Assembly: GCA_035541855.1 (NCBI GenBank)
Contig: DATKMM010000012.1
Location: 1-11,114, forward strand
Source of the DNA: JAJXYP01 sp035541855
GTDB lineage: Bacteria > Patescibacteriota > Minisyncoccia > UBA6257 > 2-01-FULL-56-20
Direction of reading: 5' to 3'
DNA: 11,114 bases
Shown one piece after another: positions 1 through 5,554 of the stretch. Positions within the stretch are counted from its first letter, which is position 1, and each line of letters starts with the position of its first letter. The notes below the pieces were generated by a model. It ran no database searches. It was not told the origin of the DNA and saw only the letters and a list, made by a program, of their open reading frames with translations. A program made the position numbers and the translations under genes.

Positions 1-186
1 CGTTCCCGCCTGCGCGCTCCCACCGCCCGCAACCTGGACCTCCTTTCCGGCAACCGTCACGGTGACGCCATCCGGAACCGCTACCTTCAGCTCTCCTTTC
101 GCGCCCTTGACCGACGCAAAACCGCCGGCCACGGCAACCGTGACGCCATCCGGAAATGCAATCGTTTTTTTGATGAGGCGCGACAT
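1..186 (-). CDS. rplF: 50S ribosomal protein L6, N-terminal part (cut by window edge)
   Basis: Large-subunit protein that binds 23S rRNA near the GTPase-associated centre. Only the first 62 codons are present; the gene runs off the left edge. I translated the strand directly: it begins MSRLIKKTIAFPDGV, the usual L6 start (MSRIGKKPI...P.GV), and continues with a VKGAKGEL segment matching the family's VKGPKGEL. The ATG lies 7 nt after the rpsH stop, in the standard spc order S8-L6. No Shine-Dalgarno motif precedes it; the start context is AAC-ATG. The sequence PDGVTV(A/T)VAG occurs twice, at residues 12-21 and 38-47, backed by a 16-bp direct DNA repeat. The identity is secure; the remaining two thirds of the protein cannot be assessed. 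Confidence 0.93.
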   Translation of the reverse strand, partial: MSRLIKKTIAFPDGVTVAVAGGFASVKGAKGELKVAVPDGVTVTVAGKEVQVAGGGSAQAGT

Positions 187-193
187 GTTGGAA

Positions 194-565
194 TTACCAG
201 ATCTCAAAAAGATATTCTCCGCCGACCTTCTGCTTTCTCGCCTCCTTGTCGGTCATGATGCCCCGCGACGTCGAAAGCACCGCGGCACCGTGGCCCTGCA
301 GCACCCGCCGCACGCTGCGATAGTCGGTATAAAAATGGCGGCTCGGCTTGCTGACAAGCTTGAAATCGCTGAACGTCCCTTTCTTCGCGAACTTCACGGC
401 CAGGACGCTCCTCTTCCCGACAGCATCCTTTTCCACGCTCTTCAGGTATCCGGCCTTCACCAGCGCATCCAGGACCGCGTGGTCCATTTTCGAATACGGA
501 ACGGTCATCCGGTCCTTGCGGGCGCGGATGGCATTCTTCATTTGCGGCAATAATTGATAGTACAT
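194..565 (-). CDS. rpsH: 30S ribosomal protein S8
   Basis: Small-subunit assembly protein that binds helix 21 of 16S rRNA and, in E. coli, also represses the spc operon. The 123-residue product is slightly shorter than the usual 130. The start MYYQLLPQMKNAIRARK aligns with the family's MDPIADMLTRIRNA region, so the first ATG is right. The C-terminal half contains the S8 signature STSRGIMTDKEARKQKVGGE followed by a terminal LFEIW, as in canonical S8. It lies 16 nt downstream of rpsN and 7 nt upstream of rplF. No Shine-Dalgarno motif is visible; the start context is ACT-ATG, the only ribosomal start here without C at -1. Stop codon TAA. Confidence 0.96.
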   Translation of the reverse strand: MYYQLLPQMKNAIRARKDRMTVPYSKMDHAVLDALVKAGYLKSVEKDAVGKRSVLAVKFAKKGTFSDFKLVSKPSRHFYTDYRSVRRVLQGHGAAVLSTSRGIMTDKEARKQKVGGEYLFEIW

Positions 566-581
566 AGTGATGGTGCGCGCG

Positions 582-767
582 CTACCACGAAGCTTTCTTT
601 ACGCCCGGGATCTCCTGGTTCGTCGCCATCTCGCGGAAGCAGATGCGGCACAGGCCGAAATCGCGCAGGTAGCCATGCTTGCGTCCGCAACGGAAACAGC
701 GCCGGACGATGCGGGTCGAAAACTTCGGCTTCTTTTTGCTGCGGGCGATGACGGATTCTTTTGCCAT
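582..767 (-). CDS. rpsN: 30S ribosomal protein S14, zinc-binding type Z
   Basis: Small-subunit head protein. This is the 61-residue zinc form: two CxxC pairs (C24/C27 and C40/C43) form a zinc ribbon, and the end NQEIPGVKKASW is the classic type-Z S14 C-terminus. The frame is open upstream to 818, but MAKESVIARSKKKPKF is the natural start. It gives the expected length and places the ATG one nucleotide after the rplE stop (TAACATG). The upstream extension would overlap rplE. No Shine-Dalgarno site is visible; the context is AAC-ATG. It sits in the standard L5-S14-S8 order. Stop codon TAG. Confidence 0.96.
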   Translation of the reverse strand: MAKESVIARSKKKPKFSTRIVRRCFRCGRKHGYLRDFGLCRICFREMATNQEIPGVKKASW

Positions 768-768
768 G

Positions 769-1284
769 TTATTTTTTGAGCGGCACGCCAAGCTTGCGGA
801 ATTCCGCGAGCGCCGCATCGTGGTTCTTCTTTTTCGGAACGATGCTCACGCCGATCGAGAACGTGACCGGCGAGGTCTCGGGCGATATCTCCGGGAACAC
901 GAAATGTTCGCGGATGCCGAGGTTGAGCGTCCCGCCATGATCGACGTTCGAAAGCTCGAGGCCGCTGAAGTCGCGCACGCGTGGCAGGACTATTGTAACC
1001 AATCTCTCGAAAAAATCAACCATTTTCTCCTTGCGCAGCGTGACGCGGAGGCCGACGATCTGCCCTTCGCGGATCTTGAATCCGGCGATGGATTTCCTGG
1101 CGCGGCGGACCTGGGGCGCCTGGCCGGTCATGGCGGCGAGGTCGCGCTTCACCTGGACGAGCGCCTTGTCCTCGAAGTTCGGCGTCTGGGAAAGCCTTCC
1201 GATGCCGGCGTCGATCACGACCTTCTCGAGGAAGGTGCGGACCTCGCGGCGGCGGCTGTTTGGCTGGTTGGCGTTCTTTTCCAT
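769..1284 (-). CDS. rplE: 50S ribosomal protein L5
   Basis: Large-subunit central-protuberance protein that binds 5S rRNA and contacts the P-site tRNA. The product is 171 residues (usual about 179). Recognisable blocks include the N-terminal VRTFLEKVVIDAGIG (family: P.l.KvvvN.GvG), TGQAPQVRRARKSIAGFKIREG, GLRVTLRKEKMVDFFERL, and the C-terminal REHFVFPEI and FSIGVSIV. The start at MEKNANQPN is the only reasonable ATG before the conserved core. It lies 13 nt after rplX and 1 nt before rpsN. No Shine-Dalgarno motif is visible; the context is ATC-ATG. Stop codon TAA. Confidence 0.96.
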   Translation of the reverse strand: MEKNANQPNSRRREVRTFLEKVVIDAGIGRLSQTPNFEDKALVQVKRDLAAMTGQAPQVRRARKSIAGFKIREGQIVGLRVTLRKEKMVDFFERLVTIVLPRVRDFSGLELSNVDHGGTLNLGIREHFVFPEISPETSPVTFSIGVSIVPKKKNHDAALAEFRKLGVPLKK

Positions 1285-1297
1285 GATAGTTTAAGGA

Positions 1298-1603
1298 TTA
1301 AATGCCCGATTGGCACTTCTTGCAGTAACGGACCTTTTTCGCACCCTCGATCCGGGCGCCGACGCGGGTCGGCTCCTTGCAGGCCGGGCAGATAAGCATC
1401 ACCTTCGAAGCCGCCATCGGGCGCGGGACGAGCACGGTCTGTCCCTGCTCTCCTTGCCGCTTCGGATGGGAGCGCTTCTTGAAGATGTTCAGCCCATCCA
1501 CCACGATCCTTCCCTCGCCCGGCATTGCGCGCAAAACCGTCCCGGTCCTGCCGCGATCCTTGCCCGAGAGCACTTTTATGGTATCTCCTTTTTTGAGTTT
1601 CAT
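1298..1603 (-). CDS. rplX: 50S ribosomal protein L24
   Basis: Assembly-initiator protein that binds 23S rRNA domain I. The product is 101 residues, the usual length. The KOW motif occupies the N-terminus (MKLKKGDTIKVLSGKDRGRTG), followed by VVDGLNIFKKRSHPKRQGEQG. The C-terminal third carries two cysteine pairs (CPAC, then CKKC about 20 residues later), a probable zinc knuckle found in many but not all bacterial L24 proteins. The gene lies 17 nt after rplN and 13 nt before rplE. The start context is ACC-ATG and there is no Shine-Dalgarno motif. Stop codon TAA. Confidence 0.96.
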   Translation of the reverse strand: MKLKKGDTIKVLSGKDRGRTGTVLRAMPGEGRIVVDGLNIFKKRSHPKRQGEQGQTVLVPRPMAASKVMLICPACKEPTRVGARIEGAKKVRYCKKCQSGI

Positions 1604-1620
1604 GGTTGCCGTATGCCGCG

Positions 1621-1989
1621 TTACACGATCTCTTCCGCCATCGTCATTAATTTTTCATATCCCCGATCCTTCAGCTCGCGCGGCAGGGGGCCGAAGATGC
1701 GCGTCGCGATGGGTTCCTTTTTCGCATCCACCATGACCACCGCATTCTCGTCGAACCGGACATAGGAACCGTCCTTGCGCCGGAGCGCGTTCTTGGTCCG
1801 CACGACGAGCACTTTCACCACATCCTTCTTCTTCACGTTCTTGCGCGGCTCGGCCGACTGCACGGAGGCGACGATAATATCGCCGACGCCGGCATACCGG
1901 TGGCGCGTGCCGCCGAGGATGCGGAAACAGCGTACGAACTTCGCGCCGGAATTGTCCGCTACCTTTAATATTGAGCGTTCCTGGATCAT
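1621..1989 (-). CDS. rplN: 50S ribosomal protein L14
   Basis: Beta-barrel large-subunit protein at the subunit interface that forms bridges with 16S rRNA. At 122 residues it has exactly the canonical length. It starts MIQERSILKVADNSGAK (family: MIQ..T.L.VaDNSGAk). It contains GVGDIIVASVQ, KKKDVVKVLVVRTK and FDENAVVMVD, and ends with GPLPRELKDRGYEKLMTMAEE (family: GPV.RELR...f.KI.SLA.E). It begins 4 nt after the rpsQ stop and ends 17 nt before rplX. Start context ACC-ATG, no Shine-Dalgarno motif. Stop codon TAA. One of the most conserved proteins in the window. Confidence 0.98.
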   Translation of the reverse strand: MIQERSILKVADNSGAKFVRCFRILGGTRHRYAGVGDIIVASVQSAEPRKNVKKKDVVKVLVVRTKNALRRKDGSYVRFDENAVVMVDAKKEPIATRIFGPLPRELKDRGYEKLMTMAEEIV

Positions 1990-1993
1990 GGTT

Positions 1994-2245
1994 CTATTTG
2001 GTCACCTTGCCGACAATGCGCCACCTTTTTTCCCGGGACATCGGGCGCATTTCCTCGATGATGACCTGGTCGCCCGCATGGTACTCATTACGCTCGTCAT
2101 GCGCCTTGAACTTCGCCGTCACCTTGTAATACTTCAGGTACTTCGGGTGCTTCTTGAGGCGCGACACCGAAACCACGCGGGTCTTGTCCATCTTGTCGGA
2201 CGTCACGACGCCGGCTATTTTCCGTTTTTTAATTTCCGTTGGCAT
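1994..2245 (-). CDS. rpsQ: 30S ribosomal protein S17
   Basis: OB-fold primary binding protein of the 16S rRNA 5' domain. The 83-residue length is standard. Family blocks: RKIAGVVTSDKMDKTRVVSV at the N-terminus (family: G.V.sdKMdKTv.V.v), HPKYLKYYKVTAKFKAHDE (family: HP.YgK...r..k..aHde), and GDQVIIEEMRPMSREKRWRIV (family: GD.V.I.ecRPlSk.KrwrlV). Its ATG lies inside the end of rpmC, with a 17-nt overlap in another frame, which suggests translational coupling. The context is AAC-ATG with no Shine-Dalgarno motif. The rplN start follows after 4 nt. Stop codon TAG. Confidence 0.97.
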   Translation of the reverse strand: MPTEIKKRKIAGVVTSDKMDKTRVVSVSRLKKHPKYLKYYKVTAKFKAHDERNEYHAGDQVIIEEMRPMSREKRWRIVGKVTK

Positions 2246-2432
2246 GTTTGTTTAAAAATGTTTTCGCCCGCGCGATCTTCCGGCGCAGCTCGCGGACCTT
2301 CGATATATCTTTCACCTTTCCCGCCGCCAAGTCAAACCGCATCGCCCGGAGCTGCTCGTTGCCGTCCTGAACCAGGCGCTCGAGTTCGGCAGCCGGCTTG
2401 TTCTTCATGTCTTGTATCTCTTTTTTCTTCAT
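2229..2432 (-). CDS. rpmC: 50S ribosomal protein L29
   Basis: Small helical large-subunit protein beside the polypeptide exit tunnel, near the trigger-factor and SRP docking site. The 67 residues show the L29 pattern: ELERLVQDGNEQLRAMRFDLAAGKVKDISKVRELRRKIARAKT (family: eL...l.el..EL..LRfq.a.gql.n..rir.vRr.IAR.kT). I chose the first ATG (MKKKEIQD) because the family usually has about 10 residues before the conserved helix; an ATG eight codons in is a weaker alternative. The upstream spacer holds an array of heptamers rich in GGAG, but the nearest GGAG is about 15 nt from the ATG, too far for a normal ribosome site. The end overlaps rpsQ by 17 nt. Stop codon TAA. Confidence 0.94.
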   Translation of the reverse strand: MKKKEIQDMKNKPAAELERLVQDGNEQLRAMRFDLAAGKVKDISKVRELRRKIARAKTFLNKHANGN

Positions 2433-2437
2433 GGTCT

Positions 2438-2465
2438 TAGCTCTGATCTCCTAGCTCTTAGCTCC
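2438..2465 (-). repeat. Heptamer array between rplP and rpmC
   Basis: Four tandem heptamers on the plus strand (TAGCTCT, GATCTCC, TAGCTCT, TAGCTCC). On the mRNA strand these read as purine-rich GGAG/AGAG units upstream of rpmC. They match the units at 2882-2930 but in the opposite orientation. The spacer is 37 nt, longer than the other spacers in the operon. Confidence 0.75.
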
Positions 2466-2469
2466 ATCT

Positions 2470-2880
2470 TCATTTCTCCACCACCTGGCTTTTCATCGGC
2501 AGCTTGTATCCGGCGCGGCGGAGCGCCTCCTTCGCGGTCGCGCCGTCAACGCCATCGATCTCGAAAAGGATGCGGCCCGGACGCACCGGGAACACGTAGT
2601 GGTCGACGCTCCCCTTGCCGCCGCCAAGCGTCTTTTCGGGCGCCTGCAGCGTGATCGGCTTGTCGGGGAACACGCGGATCCAGAGCCGGCCGCTCCGCTT
2701 CAGGAAATTCGTGATCGTCTTGCGCGCCGCTTCGATCTGGCGCGACGTGATCCATGCCGAACCGGCGGCCTTCAGGCCGTACGTGCCATAGCTCAGCTCC
2801 AGGCCCCGCGTCTCGACCGACCGGGTCTTCGAGCGCCCTTTCTGCCATTTGCGATGTTTTACTTTTTTGGGGATTAACAT
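2470..2880 (-). CDS. rplP: 50S ribosomal protein L16
   Basis: Large-subunit protein at the base of the A site that helps position tRNA elbows. At 136 residues it has the canonical length. It begins MLIPKKVKHRKWQKGR (family: ML.PkRtKyRK..kGr) and carries ITSRQIEAARKTITNFLKR, IRVFPDKPIT and GKGSVDHYVFPVRPGRILFEI (family: GKG..e.wva.VkpGri.fE). The stop is TGA, the only TGA stop in the window, at the expected length, so TGA is not reassigned. Both spacers around the gene carry heptamer repeats. The one upstream reads as a pyrimidine-rich run on the mRNA, so there is no Shine-Dalgarno site; the start context is AAC-ATG. Confidence 0.97.
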   Translation of the reverse strand: MLIPKKVKHRKWQKGRSKTRSVETRGLELSYGTYGLKAAGSAWITSRQIEAARKTITNFLKRSGRLWIRVFPDKPITLQAPEKTLGGGKGSVDHYVFPVRPGRILFEIDGVDGATAKEALRRAGYKLPMKSQVVEK

Positions 2881-2881
2881 G

Positions 2882-2930
2882 TTAGAGATTGGAGATTAGA
2901 GATTAGAGCTAAGAGATTAGAGCTTGGAGG
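2882..2930 (+). repeat. Heptamer array between rpsC and rplP, running into rpsC
   Basis: Seven tandem heptamers of pattern T-W-R-GAG-V on the plus strand (units such as TTAGAGA, TTGGAGA and TTAGAGC) fill the 36-nt spacer and extend over the rpsC stop and last codons. On the mRNA strand the array is pyrimidine-rich. A 10-bp stretch at 2906-2915 is the exact reverse complement of 2455-2464 in the other array. Confidence 0.8.
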
Positions 2931-3588
2931 CGGGGGCTTTGAAAATTTCCCCTTTATATATCCAGACGCGGATGCCGATCGTGCCATAGGTCGTCTTCGC
3001 CGTCGCGCGGCCGTAATCGATATCGGCGCGCAGGGTCTGGAGCGGCAGGGCGCCCTTCGAAAGCGACTCGCGCCGCGCGATCTCGTTGCCGTCGAGACGG
3101 CCGCCCATCGCGACCTTCGCCCCTTTCACATCGCGGTTCTGCATGATCTGTTCCAGGTATTTCTTCATGGTCCGCCGGAACGGCATCCGCCGTTCGAGGT
3201 CCCACGCGATCTGCTGGGCGAGATACGCCGACGAAACCTCGGAGCGCTTCAGTTCCTCGATATTGACCCGGAACGGGATCTGGCTCTTCGTCTTCCGCAC
3301 CTTTCTGAGCGCGTCGGCGATGGCCTTGTTCAGGTCCTCCGCCCCTTTCCCGCCGCGGCCGATGATGAGCCCCGGACGCGCCGCTTTGATGTAGACCGTC
3401 AGGTTGCCCTGCGTGCGTTCGATCTCGATCGAAGCGATGCCAGCCAGGCCGATCTTCTCGCGGATCACGCGGCGGATCGCCTCGTCTTCCTCGAGATATT
3501 TCGGGTAGGCGCCCTTGATGAACCAGCGCACCGGCCAGTTCTTCACGACCCCCAGACGATATGAATTTGGATTGATCTTCTGTCCCAT
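2917..3588 (-). CDS. rpsC: 30S ribosomal protein S3
   Basis: Small-subunit head protein at the mRNA entry tunnel, part of the ribosomal helicase. The product is 223 residues. It starts MGQKINPNSYRLGV (family: MGqKvnP.g.RlGi). The type-2 KH domain includes GLIIGRGGKG, the GxxG RNA-binding loop, at about residues 74-83. The C-terminal domain has KGAKVAMGGRLDGNEIARRE (family: GikV..sGRLgGaEiAR.E), DIDYGRATAKTTYGTIGIRVWIYKGEI. The last codons (SKL-stop) lie within two units of the heptamer array that fills the spacer to rplP, so the tail appears set by the repeat. It starts 9 nt after rplV, context GCC-ATG, no Shine-Dalgarno motif at the usual distance. Stop codon TAA. Confidence 0.98.
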   Translation of the reverse strand: MGQKINPNSYRLGVVKNWPVRWFIKGAYPKYLEEDEAIRRVIREKIGLAGIASIEIERTQGNLTVYIKAARPGLIIGRGGKGAEDLNKAIADALRKVRKTKSQIPFRVNIEELKRSEVSSAYLAQQIAWDLERRMPFRRTMKKYLEQIMQNRDVKGAKVAMGGRLDGNEIARRESLSKGALPLQTLRADIDYGRATAKTTYGTIGIRVWIYKGEIFKAPASKL

Positions 3589-3597
3589 GGCGGTTAT

Positions 3598-4107
3598 TTA
3601 TTGGCCGGTCCTCGATTTATTACTGAATATCCGGTTGAAGAAGCCCTTCCGCCGCTTCGGCTCGAAGTTCTCTTTTTCCGGCTTCGGCGCTTTTTTCGGT
3701 TTCGGCGCCGGGCCCTGGTCGGGCGGCAGCTTCACTTTTTTCGGCACCACGATCTTGTATTTCGGCTGGAGCTTCGCGTTCACGCCGAGCGTGATCGTCA
3801 CGTGGCTCATCTTCCTCTGGATCGGCGATGCGGAACCGCGCGCGCGGGGCAGGAAGCGCTTCAGCATCGGGCCGCCGTCGACGCGGATCTCCGACACGAA
3901 AAGGTGGTCGGGGTTCAGCTTGTTGTTTTTAGCATTCGCGACGGCGGAACGCAAGAGCTTGAGGAGCGCCTTCGCCGGCCGGCGGCGCTGGACGAGCAGC
4001 TGCGCTTCGGCCTCGTTCACGGAAAGCCCGCGGATAAGGTCGGCGACGCCGCGCGTCTTGCGGGGCGCGATGCGGAGATACCGAAGCTGTGCCGTTTGCG
4101 TTTGCAT
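3598..4107 (-). CDS. rplV: 50S ribosomal protein L22 with C-terminal Lys/Pro-rich extension
   Basis: Large-subunit protein whose beta-hairpin lines the nascent-peptide exit tunnel. The core occupies about residues 6-115: RYLRIAPRKTRGVADLIRG (family: ryiRiSprK.R.Va.lIRG), AKALLKLLRSAVANAKNN (family: a...l.klL.SAiANAe.N), FLPRARGSASPIQRKMSHVTI (family: f.PRA.Gra..i.kr.sHitv). The protein is 169 residues, against about 110 for a typical L22. The extra 50 or so form a basic, proline-rich tail (VPKKVKLPP..., then KPKKAPKPEKE, RRKGFF) of low complexity. The start is 6 nt after rpsS, context ACC-ATG, with no Shine-Dalgarno motif. The next gene, rpsC, begins 9 nt later. The tail's function is unknown; extra rRNA binding on the ribosome surface is an inference. 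Confidence 0.95.
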   Translation of the reverse strand: MQTQTAQLRYLRIAPRKTRGVADLIRGLSVNEAEAQLLVQRRRPAKALLKLLRSAVANAKNNKLNPDHLFVSEIRVDGGPMLKRFLPRARGSASPIQRKMSHVTITLGVNAKLQPKYKIVVPKKVKLPPDQGPAPKPKKAPKPEKENFEPKRRKGFFNRIFSNKSRTGQ

Positions 4108-4113
4108 GGTGGT

Positions 4114-4446
4114 CTATTTTTTATCGCTTCCTTTCGCGGCCTGCGTCTGGGCCTTTTGGGTTTCCGCCGCTTTCAGCTCGAGCTCCTTCTGGATCTTGCC
4201 GCCGTGGCGCGTGAACTTGCGCGTCGGGGAGAACTCGCCCAGCCGGTGCCCAACCATCTCCTCGCTCACCCGGACATCGATAAACACTTTGCCGTTATGG
4301 ACGCTGAAAGTATACCCCACCATTTCGGGGGCGATCTCCGATGCGCGCGACCAGGTCTTGATCGCGCCGCCATCCGGGCGCTGTTTCACGACCTTCGCGA
4401 GAAGCTTCGGATCGACGAACGGTTGTTTTTTCGCGCTGCGTGACAT
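4114..4446 (-). CDS. rpsS: 30S ribosomal protein S19 with C-terminal extension
   Basis: Small-subunit head protein that pairs with S13 near the A-site tRNA. I start it at MSRSAKKQPFVDPKLL (family: M.RS.kKgpFvd..Ll.k); the frame is open further upstream but that part overlaps rplB and has no family similarity. Core signatures are IKTWSRASEIAPEMVGYTFSVHNGK (family: iktWsR.StI.P.mvG.t..VhnGk) and MVGHRLGEFSPTRKF (family: MvGHkLGEFapTR.f). The product is 110 residues versus about 92 in E. coli; the final 20 or so are an Ala/Gln/Lys-rich tail. It begins 5 nt after the rplB stop, context ACC-ATG, without a Shine-Dalgarno motif. Stop codon TAG. Confidence 0.96.
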   Translation of the reverse strand: MSRSAKKQPFVDPKLLAKVVKQRPDGGAIKTWSRASEIAPEMVGYTFSVHNGKVFIDVRVSEEMVGHRLGEFSPTRKFTRHGGKIQKELELKAAETQKAQTQAAKGSDKK

Positions 4447-4451
4447 GGTGG

Positions 4452-5273
4452 TTATTTGCGCCGCTTGACGATAAATTTGCCCGACTTCTTTTTCCTGTTG
4501 CGCGTCTTGTGGCCGCCCGTGATCTTGCCCCACAGCGTCTTCGGCTTGCGGGTGCCGCGCGGCTGGCTGCCTTCGCCGCCGCCGTACGGATGGTCAACCG
4601 GGTTCATCGCCTTGCCGCGGACGGTCGGCCGGATACCGAGCCAGCGCGAACGGCCCGCCTTGCCGATCGTCGTAAGGCTCCATTCCGCGTTCGAAACCTG
4701 GCCAAGCGATGCGAGGCCGTCCCACGGAACGCGCCGCACCTCGCCGGACCCAAGCTTAAGGTCGGTATAGCCGTCGGCATTCGCGAGGACCTCGGCGTAT
4801 GAACCGGCCGAACGGGCCAGCTGGCCGCCGCGGCCGGGCGTGAGCTCGATATTGTGCACCTGGTATCCGACCGGGACGTTCTTCAGCTTCATCCGGTTCC
4901 CCGGCTTGAGGGGGGCCGTCTCGCCGATCGCGATCTCCACGCCGGCGGCGAGGCCCTGCGGAGCGAGCATGTACGCGCGGCTCCCGTCGGCATATTTCAT
5001 GAGCGCGATGAACGCCGTGCGGTATGGGTCGTATTCCACGGTCTCGACGATCGCCTTCATGCCCAAACGGTTCTGTTTGAAATCAACGATACGGTACAGC
5101 TTCTTGTTGCCGCCGCCCTGGTGCCGGGTCGTGATGCGGCCCTGCGAATTGCGCCCGCCGCGCGACTTCAGGCGGACCGTCAGCTTGCGGTGCGGACGCA
5201 CCTTCGAGAGCCCGTGGTAGTCCGGGGTCGTCATGCTGCGCCGCGACGGCGATGTGGGATTGTAGGATTTCAT
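4452..5273 (-). CDS. rplB: 50S ribosomal protein L2
   Basis: Large-subunit protein needed for subunit association and for the integrity of the peptidyl-transferase region. At 273 residues it has the usual length. Family blocks: the N-terminal YNPTSPSRR, GGRNSQGRITTRHQGGGNKKLYR, VEYDPYRTAFIAL, the central RGGQLARSAGS, and the C-terminal KAMNPVDHPYGGGEG and KKKSGKFIVKRR. In the last-but-one block H228 corresponds to the essential E. coli H229, but the next histidine of the near-universal DHPHGGG is tyrosine here (Y230). The gene starts 1 nt after rplW (TAACATG) and ends 5 nt before rpsS. No Shine-Dalgarno motif is visible. Stop codon TAA. Confidence 0.98.
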   Translation of the reverse strand: MKSYNPTSPSRRSMTTPDYHGLSKVRPHRKLTVRLKSRGGRNSQGRITTRHQGGGNKKLYRIVDFKQNRLGMKAIVETVEYDPYRTAFIALMKYADGSRAYMLAPQGLAAGVEIAIGETAPLKPGNRMKLKNVPVGYQVHNIELTPGRGGQLARSAGSYAEVLANADGYTDLKLGSGEVRRVPWDGLASLGQVSNAEWSLTTIGKAGRSRWLGIRPTVRGKAMNPVDHPYGGGEGSQPRGTRKPKTLWGKITGGHKTRNRKKKSGKFIVKRRK

Positions 5274-5274
5274 G

Positions 5275-5553
5275 TTATTGGATGTCTATCTTTTGTCCCT
5301 CTTTCAGGGTCACGATCGCCTTCCGGTATGCTTCCTGCGCGCCCTTCATCCGGCCGCCGAAACGCTTCCGCTTCGGAGGGCGGTTCACGACGTTCACGGC
5401 GACCGCGTCAACTTTATAGATCGCCTTGATCGCCTTCTTGATCTCCGGCTTGGTCGCCGCGTTCTGCACGAGGAAAACATATTTGCCCGCCGTCGCGAGG
5501 CCGGTGGCTTTTTCGGTCACCCAGGGTTTTTTGATGAGAAAAGGGGCGGCCAT
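5275..5553 (-). CDS. rplW: 50S ribosomal protein L23
   Basis: Large-subunit protein at the exit tunnel that docks trigger factor and SRP. The 92-residue length is normal. Blocks: FLIKKPWVTEKATGLATAGKY (family: .vi.rPliTEKs......ky.F.V), TKPEIKKAIKAIYKVDAVAVNVVN (family: NK.eIk.AVe.lF.VkV..VNt), and RKAIVTLKEGQKID (family: kkAyVtL.eG..i). It is fitted tightly between rplD and rplB: both junctions are the same seven bases, TAACATG, so the stop codon is one nucleotide from the next start and translation is probably coupled. Stop codon TAA. Confidence 0.96.
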   Translation of the reverse strand: MAAPFLIKKPWVTEKATGLATAGKYVFLVQNAATKPEIKKAIKAIYKVDAVAVNVVNRPPKRKRFGGRMKGAQEAYRKAIVTLKEGQKIDIQ

Positions 5554-5554
5554 G

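Noticed and set aside
2470..2880. Possible reassignment of TGA to glycine (as in Gracilibacteria/SR1)
   Set aside because: L16 ends in TGA at exactly the family length, and reading through would add only a few residues encoded by the repeat spacer; no gene here needs TGA as a sense codon.
2438..2930. CRISPR-like array
   Set aside because: Units are contiguous heptamers without spacers.
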